Notes: generated by a model not told the origin, from the sequence alone. 64,000 nt of DNA from Paenibacillus taichungensis (GCF_003287275.1 NZ_QEVW01000015.1:186001-250000); one strand, 5' to 3'. Shown: positions 8,410 through 17,839, counted from the first letter of the stretch. Translations and numbers: made by a program.

Positions 8410-9333
8410 TTATTGAGTCACAGTGCCTGCTGCGTCACGTTTTACTTTCATGCCGGATACCGGGATGTAACCAAGCTCCGTCACGTCGTTTTGTTGAATT
8501 TCATCACTCAGGATGTAGTCGAGGAATGCTTGTGTTGCTGCATCCGGATCACCTTTAGTGTACATGTGCTCGTAAGCCCATACCGGATAAGTTCCTGCTT
8601 CTACGTTCTCAACTGTTGCTTCTACACCTTCGTATTTCAAAACTTGCAGGCTGTCATCCAGGTAGGATAGAGCCAGGTAACCAATTGCGCCCGGTGTTTC
8701 AGCTACGAGCTTTTTAACTGTACCAGAGGAATCTTCCTGAATAGAACCTTGGATATCTTCTACTTTTGTTCCCAGAGCAAAGTTCTCGAATGTTGCACGA
8801 GTACCGGAGCTGCTAGGACGGTTTACGATAACGATCGCTTGATCTGCACCGCCAACATCTTTCCAGTTTGTGATTTTACCAGAGAAAATGTCGATCAGTT
8901 GTTGCTTCGTCAAATCTTGTACACCTGCATCTTTGTTGCTTACTGGAGCGATGGCTACAACAGCCACTTGGTGATCTTTCAGTTCGCTTACTTTTGCTGC
9001 ATCATCGATTTTCTCTTCTGCAAATACGTCAGAGTTACCGATTGTAGCTTGTCCGTCGGATACTTGTGTCAAACCAGTACCACTACCGCCGCCTTGCACT
9101 TGTACTGTTACGTTCTTATATTCATCAACTGCCATAAATTTTTGTCCAGCTTGCTCTACCAGAGGTTGCAGTGCTGTTGAACCAACAGCCAGAATGTTAC
9201 CGCTAAGTTCAGTAGCAGTTTCTCCTGTGGAATTGTTGCTTCCCTCTGTACCAGCGTCATTTTTCGATCCGCATGCTGCGAGTACCAGTACGAATGTTAA
9301 GGTCATCAAAATGAACGGCAACTTTTTAAACAT
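8410..9333 (-). CDS. pstS: Phosphate-binding lipoprotein PstS
   Basis: The extracellular phosphate receptor of the Pst system, 307 residues. A lipoprotein signal peptide ends in LAAC (Cys21), followed by a Ser/Thr/Asn/Gly-rich linker. Ligand-loop signatures are seen: GSTALQPL, the GGGSGTGL loop (phosphate binding) and RPSSSGTR. A GGGGGAGG ribosome site lies before the ATG. It is the first gene of pstSCAB and has a PhoP-like box about 110 bp upstream, consistent with induction under phosphate starvation. Confidence 0.96.
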   Translation of the reverse strand: MFKKLPFILMTLTFVLVLAACGSKNDAGTEGSNNSTGETATELSGNILAVGSTALQPLVEQAGQKFMAVDEYKNVTVQVQGGGSGTGLTQVSDGQATIGNSDVFAEEKIDDAAKVSELKDHQVAVVAIAPVSNKDAGVQDLTKQQLIDIFSGKITNWKDVGGADQAIVIVNRPSSSGTRATFENFALGTKVEDIQGSIQEDSSGTVKKLVAETPGAIGYLALSYLDDSLQVLKYEGVEATVENVEAGTYPVWAYEHMYTKGDPDAATQAFLDYILSDEIQQNDVTELGYIPVSGMKVKRDAAGTVTQ

Positions 9334-9441
9334 GTTTTGTTTTCCTCCCCCAATTTAGTGACGGTGATTTGCTTTTATTTTTGTTCACCATCAACTCTTT
9401 ATTCATTGTAGTTTCGTTATGTCATCTCAAAATCAATGTTT

Positions 9442-9458
9442 TGTAAACGCAATGTTAA
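9442..9458 (-). promoter_or_regulatory. PhoP-like box upstream of pstS
   Basis: Minus strand reads TTAACA-N5-TTTACA, two direct hexamers 11 bp apart. This matches the Bacillus PhoP consensus TT(A/C/T)ACA with about 5-bp spacers. A possible -10 (TACAAT) lies about 30 bp downstream. It supports phosphate-starvation control of pstSCAB. Confidence 0.6.
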
Positions 9459-9506
9459 AAATGTTGGGCTGTGAATTGAAATAAATTTGAGAAAAATTGC
9501 GCTGAA

Positions 9507-9565
9507 GTGGCCGCTCCGGAAACGGACGCGTTGTTTCAATCCGTATTGTGTCCAAATTTTAATCA
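9507..9565 (+). repeat. Diverged 5'-half copy of the dispersed repeat (copy A')
   Basis: Begins GTGGCCGCTCCGGAAACGGA and can be aligned without gaps over about 55 bases to the first half of the fuller copy starting 88 bp further on. The 3' half and hairpin are missing. Together with the next entry it forms an imperfect tandem pair. Confidence 0.6.
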
Positions 9566-9592
9566 CATAATGAATAAGTCGCTAATACTTTA

Positions 9593-9731
9593 GAGTGGCC
9601 GTTCCGGTTACGGATCGTTCTTCCGATCGCTGTTGTCTCCATTTTTTTTGATTTGATATGTATAATGTTAAAACTCGGAGACAAAGGCGAACACTTCGCT
9701 TCTTCAGAATCGATTCCTTCCCCTCCACTAC
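9593..9731 (+). repeat. Dispersed intergenic repeat, copy A
   Basis: Shares the order of blocks with the copy at 18298-18440: a GTGGCCGTTCCGG lead, CGGATCGTTCTTCCGATCGC, TGTTGTCTCC, a T-rich/A-rich centre, AAGGCGAACACTTCGCTTC, CAGAATCGATTCC and CCTCCACTAC. The central inverted repeat (GTCTCC/GGAGAC) is kept although its sequence has changed, which suggests selection for the hairpin. No open frame or transposase is present. Confidence 0.75.
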
Positions 9732-9870
9732 ATTCGGTGTTTTAAAATTCATAAACAATTCTTAAACAGAATACGCTTCGACTTTACACAAGCGTTCCGT
9801 TCCCTGCGCTGTGTCAACGCTGGTTATGTCCCAGGCATTTTAATCCTCAGCCTGGGGAAGGTAAAAAAAG

Positions 9871-9897
9871 AAGGCCAGCACTATGGATGCTGGCCTT
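9871..9897 (-). terminator. Intrinsic terminator hairpin
   Basis: Perfect 10-bp stem AAGGCCAGCA/TGCTGGCCTT, followed on the minus strand by CTTTTTTTACC. It may be a second terminator after arsB. A further short inverted repeat (TCCCAGGC/GCCTGGGGA, about 9829-9858) adjoins it. Confidence 0.65.
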
Positions 9898-9950
9898 TGT
9901 GTACATGCTTAATGTAGAAAGAGAATTTGTTTCTTCTATAGAAGAAATAA

Positions 9951-10002
9951 AAAAACTGCCTCATCGCTGGTATGTAGCACCAGCGTGTAAGAGCAGCTTT
10001 TT
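9951..10002 (-). terminator. Intrinsic terminator after the arsB-like gene
   Basis: A CGCTGGT/ACCAGCG stem nested in CTGC/GCAG is followed on the minus strand by TTTTTTTATTT, 50 bp past the stop of the gene ending at 10052. Confidence 0.7.
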
Positions 10003-10051
10003 ACAATAAGTTGGATCATACGATAATTGTTAATGTACAAATACGATTTTA

Positions 10052-11344
10052 CTAACCCAGAATCCATAGCCATAACGCTAATCCGGCCAAGGTAATTAAT
10101 AGTGTGGGAATGGTTAAGATTATGCCTGCCTTGAAATAATATCCCCAAGTAATTTTTACACCTTTGCGGGACAGCACATGCAGCCACAGTAATGTGGCAA
10201 GCGAACCAATTGGCGTCATTTTGGGACCCAGATCGGAACCAATCACATTCGCGTAGATCAGCGCCTCACGCACAATACCTTCGGTGTGTGCACCCTGAAT
10301 CGCGAGTGCGTTAATTAACACGGTGGGCAGATTGTTCATTACTGATGACAATATCGCTGCGATCATGCCCATTCCCACTGAGGCGGCCAACAGACCATGG
10401 TCTGCGATAGTTTCAAGCCAGCGGCTCAAGTGATCGGTTAAACCGGCATTACGCAGTCCATACACCACGATGTACATGCCCACCGAGAACACGACAATGG
10501 ACCATGGGGCTTCCTTGATCACGCGTTTCAAGTCCACTGCTTCGCTCTTTCTTGCCAATATGGCGAACAAAAGAGCTACGGCACCAACGATAACCGATAC
10601 GGGAATTGGCAAAAACTCACTGGAAGCATAGGCCACGAGCAGCAGCACCAGCATGAACCAGGCGATGCGAAACATCCGCGGATCACGAATAGCTTCCCTT
10701 GGATCACGTGCTGCAGAGATATCATAGCGAAGCGGGATACTTTTGCGATAAAACAAGAACAACATCCCTGTACTCGCCACGATGGAAAAGAGATTGGGTA
10801 CGATCATCCGCACCGCATACTCCACAAATGTAATACCAAAATAATCCGCAGATACGATATTTACCAGGTTGCTTACGACCAGCGGCAACGATGTTGTATC
10901 GGCGATAAATCCACTAGCCATGACAAAGGCAAGCACCATGCGCTCATCGAACTTCAATGCACGTACCATCGCGAGCACAATTGGGGTAAGAATGAGCGCT
11001 GCACCATCATTGGCGAAGAGCGCCGACACCGCCGCCCCGAGCAAAATGGAATAGATAAACAGCCTGCGCCCATTTCCTCCTGCCAACCTCGCCATATGAA
11101 GGGCAGCCCATTCGAAGAAACCTGTCTCATCGAGTATTAATGAAATCATAATAATGCCGACAAAAGCGAGCGTTGCATTCCATACAATGGATGCCACATC
11201 AGAAGCATCGTTCAGACTGACGACACCACACATCAATGCTAGCAAGGCCCCGCCCATGGCGGACCAACCAATGCCTAATCCGCGTGGTTGCCAGATAACC
11301 AATGTGATGGTCAGTACAAAAATCAGAATTGCTACATATGTCAT
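10052..11344 (-). CDS. ArsB/NhaD-family ion exporter (arsenite efflux pump-like)
   Basis: The 430-residue protein with about 11-12 membrane segments belongs to the ArsB/NhaD ion-transporter superfamily; 430 is the normal ArsB length. Conserved ArsB regions include ANDGAALILTPIVLAM and NNLPTVLINALAI in helix-break regions, and IGSDLGPKMTPIGSLATLLW near the C-terminus. The start at 11344 has GGAGG 5 nt upstream; the longer open frame has no ribosome site. The protein probably exports arsenite/antimonite. However, no arsR, arsC or arsA is adjacent, so this is an orphan copy and another anion remains possible. Confidence 0.85.
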   Translation of the reverse strand: MTYVAILIFVLTITLVIWQPRGLGIGWSAMGGALLALMCGVVSLNDASDVASIVWNATLAFVGIIMISLILDETGFFEWAALHMARLAGGNGRRLFIYSILLGAAVSALFANDGAALILTPIVLAMVRALKFDERMVLAFVMASGFIADTTSLPLVVSNLVNIVSADYFGITFVEYAVRMIVPNLFSIVASTGMLFLFYRKSIPLRYDISAARDPREAIRDPRMFRIAWFMLVLLLVAYASSEFLPIPVSVIVGAVALLFAILARKSEAVDLKRVIKEAPWSIVVFSVGMYIVVYGLRNAGLTDHLSRWLETIADHGLLAASVGMGMIAAILSSVMNNLPTVLINALAIQGAHTEGIVREALIYANVIGSDLGPKMTPIGSLATLLWLHVLSRKGVKITWGYYFKAGIILTIPTLLITLAGLALWLWILG

Positions 11345-11532
11345 AAAGCCTCCTGCGCCGATATATTCATCATGTTTTGAGGCATGATATGAGAATGGTT
11401 TGCCAGATATGATTACACCGCAATTCTTGCGGATAAACCAGACGCTATAGTTATACATGGCTGCAGGAGAATTGTCTATCTTTATTTCTTTCTAATTCTA
11501 TAGGAACTGCGGTAAAAAATATGACCTAATGA

Positions 11533-13629
11533 TTAGGATTTATCCCCATCCTTCGGCGTGTCCCCTACCATTTTGAACATACCCAACAATCCTTGTAATT
11601 GCTCCGCCATACTGTTCAGATGTGCTGAAGAAGAAGCGATCTCCTCCACAGATGCCAGCTGTTCCTGAGAAGAGGCTGAGACGGATTCCGTATTTGCGGC
11701 AGATTCTTGGGTCACAATTGAAATATCGTTCATTGCTTTGGCAACATGGGAAGCACCACTCTCCAGCTGTTTCGTTGTTTCGGACAAATCGTCCAGCGTA
11801 TGAACAGCATCCTCTACAGCCTCCCGAATTTGTGCAAAGGATTGTCCAGAGGTATTTACAGCCTGAATCCCATCTCCAACCCGAGTCTGGGCTGCATTCA
11901 TAGCGTTCAGGGCCGCATCCATATCCTGACGGATATTATGAACGAGTTCACCGATCTGCGCAGCCGAGCTTCCCGATTCCTCAGCAAGCTTCCGCACCTC
12001 TCCCGCTACGACGGCGAATCCACGGCCAGCATCTCCCGCTCTTGCCGCTTCAATGGAGGCGTTCAGAGCAAGCAGATTGGTCTGTTTTGAGATCGTGGCA
12101 ATCACATCTACCATGCTGCCAATCTCAACGGACCGTGCATTCAGTGACTGAACCACCGTTGCCAGCTGTTCTACCGTTTCCTGAATGCTATTCATCTGCT
12201 CTACCGCCTGACCAGCAGCCTCATTGCCTGAATATGCTGCACCGGATGTATGCCGCATGTTTGTTGTAATGGATTGCACACGCTCAGACATCATACGAAC
12301 ATCTTCCGCCATTTGGCTCATTTGCCCTGATCCATCCGTCACACTCTTCACTTGCTGTTCGGCACCCTCGGCAAGCTCCTGAATCGCCATCGTTGAATGC
12401 TCAATGGCCTTGGTTGTTTGATCCGCACTTGCAGACAATTCCTGTGAGGAAGCAGAGACCTGCTCTGCCGTTTCCTGCACACCCAGAATCATCATGCGCA
12501 GATTATCGACCATCCGTTCGAAGTACTTCGCCAGGTCGCCTACCTCATCTTTGCGTCCTGTTTCCATTTTCACCGTCAGGTCGCCTTTACTTACGGCTCT
12601 AGCGGATTCCTGTAGACGTTTGATCGGACGCAGCATTGAACGTGTAAACCAGATAATAAATATCAACGTTAAGAAGGTTGCTGCCAGAATGACCAACAGG
12701 GTTGCCATCCGAATGTCTTTACTTGCATTGGATACTTCACTTCTAAACAAAGTGCCGCCAATCTTCCATCCGGTTTCCTCGTTAGTAGAGAAGATCATGG
12801 TTTTGGGATCGTCATGATAGATATAGCTAAATTCGCCTTCTTTGCTCTCGAACATTGGATCAAGCGTTGTTGTTTGTTCTTGTGTGCCGACTTCCACGAC
12901 TGGGGATACGACATAATTTTTGTCTGCATCCAAGATGACGACATACCCTTCCTTGCCAACCTTAATAGATGCCTGCTTTTGCAACTCTGTTAGATCCATG
13001 GACAAACCAATGACACCCGATTGATCCTCAAGCGTTTTGGAGACAAAGACAACAGCAATGCCGTCTGTATTCTTGGAAACAGGTGAAACTACTGGAGTAC
13101 CTGGCTTCTCCATCGCGAGCTTGTACCATTCTCGTTCCCGAGGATCATAAGCGGACCCTTGTGAGCTTCCCGCAGATTCCTTGCCACGAACCATGACTCC
13201 CTCTTTGGTCCCCACAAAGATATTTATAGCATCCGGATGTAGCCCAAGATACTCTTTCAATTTCGTCTCAAGCTCAGGGCTTTCATCCTGTCCTTTAATC
13301 ATGTCAGTCACAATCAAACTGGCAAAATAATTGATATCATGGATCTTCGCATCCACATGTGTTCCAATAATTGAATTCGTTGTGTCTACACTTTGTTTCG
13401 CACTATCCATCAGCTGGTCTTCCACCGTATCATCAGCGATAATTAGCGTAACGATCCCAATGGTTAGACTCGGTAAGAGTAGAACAGCCAGGAAGGATAC
13501 CAATAATTTGTTCCTTATGCTCCAAACGAAGCCTTTTTTCTTTCTGTTTTTCTTTTTCGGTTTATTATCTTTTGGTTTGGCTGGCTCGGTTGCTGCCTTT
13601 TCTTGCTCATTCCCCCGAATGTTACCCAT
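11533..13629 (-). CDS. Methyl-accepting chemotaxis protein with a periplasmic-type dCache sensor
   Basis: A 698-residue transmembrane chemoreceptor. The first about 35 residues are a very basic Lys/Pro-rich cytoplasmic stretch, longer than usual. A membrane helix follows (about residues 40-63), then an extracellular dCache-like sensor (about 70-305) with the usual DPREREWYK and SVVDLTELQ-like segments. A second helix (about 312-332), a HAMP domain (about 333-385) and the cytoplasmic signalling domain complete it, with the CheA/CheW-binding hairpin around GRGFAVVAGEVRKLAEESG. It should bind a small ligand outside the cell and signal to CheA. The ligand cannot be inferred. It appears to be a single-gene unit. 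Confidence 0.93.
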   Translation of the reverse strand: MGNIRGNEQEKAATEPAKPKDNKPKKKNRKKKGFVWSIRNKLLVSFLAVLLLPSLTIGIVTLIIADDTVEDQLMDSAKQSVDTTNSIIGTHVDAKIHDINYFASLIVTDMIKGQDESPELETKLKEYLGLHPDAINIFVGTKEGVMVRGKESAGSSQGSAYDPREREWYKLAMEKPGTPVVSPVSKNTDGIAVVFVSKTLEDQSGVIGLSMDLTELQKQASIKVGKEGYVVILDADKNYVVSPVVEVGTQEQTTTLDPMFESKEGEFSYIYHDDPKTMIFSTNEETGWKIGGTLFRSEVSNASKDIRMATLLVILAATFLTLIFIIWFTRSMLRPIKRLQESARAVSKGDLTVKMETGRKDEVGDLAKYFERMVDNLRMMILGVQETAEQVSASSQELSASADQTTKAIEHSTMAIQELAEGAEQQVKSVTDGSGQMSQMAEDVRMMSERVQSITTNMRHTSGAAYSGNEAAGQAVEQMNSIQETVEQLATVVQSLNARSVEIGSMVDVIATISKQTNLLALNASIEAARAGDAGRGFAVVAGEVRKLAEESGSSAAQIGELVHNIRQDMDAALNAMNAAQTRVGDGIQAVNTSGQSFAQIREAVEDAVHTLDDLSETTKQLESGASHVAKAMNDISIVTQESAANTESVSASSQEQLASVEEIASSSAHLNSMAEQLQGLLGMFKMVGDTPKDGDKS

Positions 13630-13792
13630 CTTGCTTCTCCCCCTCTAAATTTAAATCTACCTTTTTATGTAAGACCCCTCCGACCCGATTAAATAAGGTG
13701 CCATATAGACAACAATTTATTCAAAGGCCTACCCTATATATCGGCTGAATAAGCTTATTTATTTGAATGAAAAGTTTTCATGGCATGTCAAA

Positions 13793-13822
13793 CAAGCCAC
13801 TCCGATCAAGCGAAGTGACTTG
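13793..13822 (-). terminator. Intrinsic terminator after the EAL-domain gene
   Basis: A 12-bp stem (CAAGTCACTTCG with CGGAGTGGCTTG, including G-U pairs), loop CTTGAT, followed by TTTGAC on the minus strand. Confidence 0.65.
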
Positions 13823-13846
13823 TGGTACGACTATATTTTATTGCAT

Positions 13847-14890
13847 TCACGCAGAGGTTTTTCCGTAGGGACCTTGTGGCGGATAGGCGGTTGGCTTACC
13901 AAAATAATACCCTTGTGCCAAATCAATACCCACGGATCGACAGAATTCAAATTCCTCGATCCGCTCAATGCCCTCAGCAAGTACCCGCCCGCTAAAACGA
14001 CGCGACATCTCAACAATATCAATAATTTGCTGCTGTTTGTTCAAATCATGATCACAATGATCAATGAGACTCCGATCTATTTTGACAAAATCCGGCTTCA
14101 GCCGATTCATTACTTCAATCGTTGAGAATCCGGCCCCCACGTCATCCAAGGCAACTGACATTCCATGAGAACGATACACCTCAAAAATATGCTGCAAGAT
14201 GGACATATGCTGAATCTGTTCCGTTTCCACCACTTCAAACACAAAATCCTTAGGGTCTAGCGAAAGGCGTTCAATCGTCTCAAATGTGTGTGTCAGACAA
14301 TATTCGGGGTTATAGATGGAGGAAGGCAGGAAATTCACAAAACGTTTGACACCATGCGGTAAAAGAACGGCACTCGTCTCAATGGCAGCAATACGCGCTG
14401 TCCGATCTAGAAAAGAATGCAATCCGGTATCCCGTGCAACTTCAAATAATTCATACGCACTGAAGGGTCTACCCTGTTCAGCAGGACGAAGTAAAAATTC
14501 AAATCCGATAATCTGCTCCGATGCATCTACGATTGGCTGCATATGACTGCTAAATTGATGCTCCAGGATAATGGAAACCAGATCCGCATGTTTGAGTCGA
14601 GCTTCCTGCATGGAGAGACTAATCCAACTATCCGCATTTACCTGCCCATACAGTGGAGTGACCTGTACCGTTACCTTATCCGGCAGGGTCGCTTCAATGT
14701 TCAGAATATCCTCTATACATTGCTGTGCAGATTCAAGGTTCAAAAAATGCATCCAGATGAGTTCATCCGAATGTTCGACATGTCTTCCCTGCATCTGCAG
14801 TGCTTCCAGCAAAGCGGGGGAGATGGGACGCATATACAGGGTACCTTGATCCTCTATAGGATGAATTGGACTGCAGCCACTGCAATTCAT
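13847..14890 (-). CDS. EAL-domain protein, probable cyclic-di-GMP phosphodiesterase
   Basis: The 347-residue cytoplasmic protein starts with a Cys-containing MNCSGC segment and a domain of about 110 residues of unknown role, then an EAL domain (about residues 115-340). The name-giving motif reads EFL (GFEFLLR), but the other catalytic residues known for active enzymes are visible: Asn in FVNFLP, Glu in FEVVE, the Asp pair in DDVGAG, Lys in VKIDR, Glu in AEGIE and Gln in AQGYYFGKP. Hydrolysis of c-di-GMP to pGpG is therefore likely. No sensor or membrane segment is apparent. AAGGGGG precedes the ATG. A GGDEF/HD-GYP protein at 60407-62239 could share the same second messenger. Confidence 0.88.
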   Translation of the reverse strand: MNCSGCSPIHPIEDQGTLYMRPISPALLEALQMQGRHVEHSDELIWMHFLNLESAQQCIEDILNIEATLPDKVTVQVTPLYGQVNADSWISLSMQEARLKHADLVSIILEHQFSSHMQPIVDASEQIIGFEFLLRPAEQGRPFSAYELFEVARDTGLHSFLDRTARIAAIETSAVLLPHGVKRFVNFLPSSIYNPEYCLTHTFETIERLSLDPKDFVFEVVETEQIQHMSILQHIFEVYRSHGMSVALDDVGAGFSTIEVMNRLKPDFVKIDRSLIDHCDHDLNKQQQIIDIVEMSRRFSGRVLAEGIERIEEFEFCRSVGIDLAQGYYFGKPTAYPPQGPYGKTSA

Positions 14891-15051
14891 GTAGAACCCC
14901 CTTGCCAGTTTGTGATTCTATCTCATTAATGTTTACTGGTATATACCCAAAGTTTGTAAATATTATAGCATGGGTATTGAAATTTATCTCTACTGTTTTG
15001 ATGACTTTAATGATAACGGTTCCGGCATACGTTCGCATTGTCATAGCATAA

Positions 15052-15084
15052 AAAAGACCGACAGTCTGCTGACTGTCGGTCTTC
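15052..15084 (-). terminator. Intrinsic terminator after the nucleotidase gene
   Basis: Long perfect stem AAGACCGACAGTC/GACTGTCGGTCTT, followed by TTTTTTA on the minus strand, 20 bp past the stop. Confidence 0.9.
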
Positions 15085-15102
15085 ATTTACCGCTAATTAA
15101 TC

Positions 15103-17361
15103 TTAAGACGCGGGAATTACGATTTTCTGTCCAACTTTAAGATTGTGCACATTTTTAATTTTATTTACGGAAACCAGCTTGCGCCAGTCCACACCATATT
15201 TCAAGCCGATGCGGTAGAGGTTATCTCCTTTTTTCACTACATGTACCACTTTGCCCCCTGCTGGTTTCTCAGGTTGTGGCTTGGTTGTAGGTTTAGTTGG
15301 AGTTGGGTCTGGCTTCGTAGGCGTTGGAGCAGGCTCCGTACCTGTTTCTGGAGTCGTTGTTGCTTCTCCTGTCAATTTCAAGCCATACTCAGCAAAGCCG
15401 TCTTTGTTTGTCCCAATAAAGGACATCGCCGGGTTCGCTTCAACCAATGCTTTGGCATCCGGGGAAGACGCGAACACAACTTCAAGATCGTTGAGTGCAG
15501 CTGCCGTTACACCTGCAGAAGGCTTAATTGGTGCAAGCGACCAGTTACCATCAGCTGTCGGGTTAATCGTTTTGTTCTCACGGATGTAATCAATGATAAC
15601 TTGACGGTTCTCATCCGGTGCAGCCAAGACGATGCGTTTACCGTCCGGGTTAGCCAGTTTGGATGAAGAAGCACGATAGTTATTCGTTGCCACGATGAAT
15701 TTTTGAGCTGGATCAACCGGTTTACCATTGAAACTCAGGTCTTTAATCCGGTTAGCTGAAGCATTTACGATCGTAGCTTTGCCATCATATTTCGCTGGTT
15801 GAGTTACATCAATTTGGTACGTGACACCATCGATAACGTCGAAGTTATACGTTGGGAAGTCCATATTGACCAATTGTTGTTGTCCACCTTTTGCCGGATC
15901 GATCTGGTTAAATTGGCCAGCAGACCATTCCAACCATTCTTTCAGCTCAGCGCCATTAACCAACACGGCATGTACCGTATTTGGATACACGTACAAGTCA
16001 GCTACGTTTTTGATCGCAATGGTGCCTTTAGGGATATTCGTATAATACGAAGCTCCTGAACGTCCGCCTGCTTTGAACGGAGCGCCTGCAGACAATACAG
16101 GAATATCTTCATATTCTGTTCCTTGCATATGTTTTTCAACATACCATTTCTGTGCATTTGTTACGATCTGAATGGATGGATCATCCTGAACAAGTGCAAA
16201 GAAACTGTTGATTGGAGCCGTCGTTTCGCCGACTGGGCCACGCACATACTCAAGCGTACCTTCATGTTCGTCATGAACAGCATCAACGATCTCTTGATCA
16301 GCATCTACCAGAGCCTTTTTGTTAGCTGTGTCATAGATAGGGCGTGCCTCTACTTTGGAGTCTGCCACTTTCCATTTTCCGTCTACCAGTTCCAGATCCA
16401 AATCGATAATTCCAAGGTGGTCACCCCAGAAGCCTGGCTCTACAGCAGGAACACCATTGATTGTACCTTTTTCAAGGTCTACACCTTTTTTACCGGCAAA
16501 ATCAGCGCTCGGGAATACTTTATGGGCATGTCCAAACAGGATGGCATTAATGCCTTCAACCTGGCTCAGGTACAATACCGAGTTTTCCATCAGATCCGTT
16601 TGAGGAATATCTTCAAAACCGGAGTGAGGAATAGCTACAATAATGTCGGCACCTTCAGCCTTCATTTTAGGAACGAATTTCTTCGCAGTAGCGATAATGT
16701 CTTTGGCAATGACTTTGCCTTCCAGATTAGCACTGTCCCACTGCATAACTTGTGGCGGTACAAATCCGATGACACCCACCTTGATGGTGTGCTCTTTGCC
16801 ACTCTCATCAGTAACTTTTTTGTCTAAAATTTTATATGGGGTAAAGTAGTTCTTGTCATTCGTCTCATCGTCGTCACCGTCATCTACATATACGTTGGCA
16901 TTGATGTAAGGGAAGTTCGCACCTTCCAGTGTCATGTCAAGGAAATCCAAACCATAGTTAAACTCATGGTTACCGATGTTTCCTGCATCATAATCGAGCA
17001 GGTTCATCGCTTTATATACAGGGTGAGTTTCGCCCTTTTTGAGTGGATCAATCTTCGCTACATAATCCCCGAGTGGGTTACCCTGGATCAGGTCACCATT
17101 GTCGAACAGCAAGCTGTTCTTCGCTTCGTCACGGGCTTTTTTGATCAGCGTAGCTGTCTTCGCCAGACCATACTGGTCTGTCTCTTTGTCGGAATAGTAG
17201 TCATAGTTAATCAGGTTGTCGTGAATGTCCGTTGTTTCCATGATCCGCAATTTAACCTTGGTAGCGTCCGCAGCCGATACAGGTACCGGAAATACCGCAA
17301 GCACGTTTAATGCAACCAAAGCGGCAGTCAGGCTTGATAATACTTTTTTACTCTTTCTCAA
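15103..17361 (-). CDS. Secreted 2',3'-cyclic-nucleotide phosphodiesterase / 5'-nucleotidase with C-terminal LysM
   Basis: The 752-residue exported protein starts with TTG and has a GGAGGGG site 5 nt upstream. A signal peptide (about residues 1-30, ending VSA) is followed by a calcineurin-like metallophosphoesterase domain (about 35-330) with metal-ligand motifs TTDIHDN, FDNGDLIQGN, GNHEFNYG and FGHAHKVFP. The 5'-nucleotidase C-terminal domain (about 370-600) follows, then a Pro/Thr-rich linker and a LysM domain (last about 48 residues, HVVKKGDNLYRIGLKYGV). It should hydrolyse extracellular cyclic or 5' nucleotides to nucleosides and phosphate while held to peptidoglycan by LysM. Its products fit the Pst and nucleoside importers also in this window. 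Confidence 0.92.
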   Translation of the reverse strand: MRKSKKVLSSLTAALVALNVLAVFPVPVSAADATKVKLRIMETTDIHDNLINYDYYSDKETDQYGLAKTATLIKKARDEAKNSLLFDNGDLIQGNPLGDYVAKIDPLKKGETHPVYKAMNLLDYDAGNIGNHEFNYGLDFLDMTLEGANFPYINANVYVDDGDDDETNDKNYFTPYKILDKKVTDESGKEHTIKVGVIGFVPPQVMQWDSANLEGKVIAKDIIATAKKFVPKMKAEGADIIVAIPHSGFEDIPQTDLMENSVLYLSQVEGINAILFGHAHKVFPSADFAGKKGVDLEKGTINGVPAVEPGFWGDHLGIIDLDLELVDGKWKVADSKVEARPIYDTANKKALVDADQEIVDAVHDEHEGTLEYVRGPVGETTAPINSFFALVQDDPSIQIVTNAQKWYVEKHMQGTEYEDIPVLSAGAPFKAGGRSGASYYTNIPKGTIAIKNVADLYVYPNTVHAVLVNGAELKEWLEWSAGQFNQIDPAKGGQQQLVNMDFPTYNFDVIDGVTYQIDVTQPAKYDGKATIVNASANRIKDLSFNGKPVDPAQKFIVATNNYRASSSKLANPDGKRIVLAAPDENRQVIIDYIRENKTINPTADGNWSLAPIKPSAGVTAAALNDLEVVFASSPDAKALVEANPAMSFIGTNKDGFAEYGLKLTGEATTTPETGTEPAPTPTKPDPTPTKPTTKPQPEKPAGGKVVHVVKKGDNLYRIGLKYGVDWRKLVSVNKIKNVHNLKVGQKIVIPAS

Positions 17362-17740
17362 AATAACCCCTCCCGGTTATGTACATTGAATCATGCATTA
17401 GTGAGCAAACGAATAAGCGCAGAAATGCGAAAGATCTCATGGGTTGTGCGTACTGATATTCCGATCGTATGGTTCAGAATCTCAGGTTAGTTTATCTCAC
17501 ATGAACATCTATTCATATCTGTGCGTATCGTTTACATTCCAAATCATAACGCAATGTTCAACCATTGAAAAGCATTATTTTTTACGTTATCCGCACATAC
17601 ATGGCCCAGTTTACAATAACATGCGTGATTTCGACATCTTTTGCATGTTTTTGGATGAAAATAGTTTACTCACGCTGTTAAAAACGTATATTACATGTGG
17701 CTTACATCTATATCCATATTAGCTGAATCGACCCATATCA
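17362..17740. other. Intergenic stretch upstream of the nucleotidase gene
   Basis: About 380 bases, AT-rich. TTTACA hexamers occur near 17530 and 17610 and TGTTAA near 17673, but they are not arranged as a convincing PhoP box. No RNA structure or gene was recognised. Confidence 0.4.
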
Positions 17741-17773
17741 AAAAACCGTGACGCCTTCTGGCGTTCACGGTTG
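17741..17773 (-). terminator. Intrinsic terminator
   Basis: AACCGTGAACGCC/GGCGTCACGGTT stem with one bulge, followed by TTTTGA on the minus strand. It serves the gene ending at 17840. Confidence 0.75.
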
Positions 17774-17839
17774 GCTATATCTTTTCCAAATCGTTGGCAT
17801 GGCCTCCCACTCAGAAAAGGTGATTTTCAATATGCGAAA

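Noticed and set aside
16123..16827. 234-codon plus-strand frame
   Set aside because: Antisense to the nucleotidase gene, which has a full set of family motifs; a shadow.
17520..17690. PhoP box upstream of the nucleotidase gene
   Set aside because: TTTACA and TGTTAA hexamers are present but on mixed strands and without the 11-bp repeat spacing.
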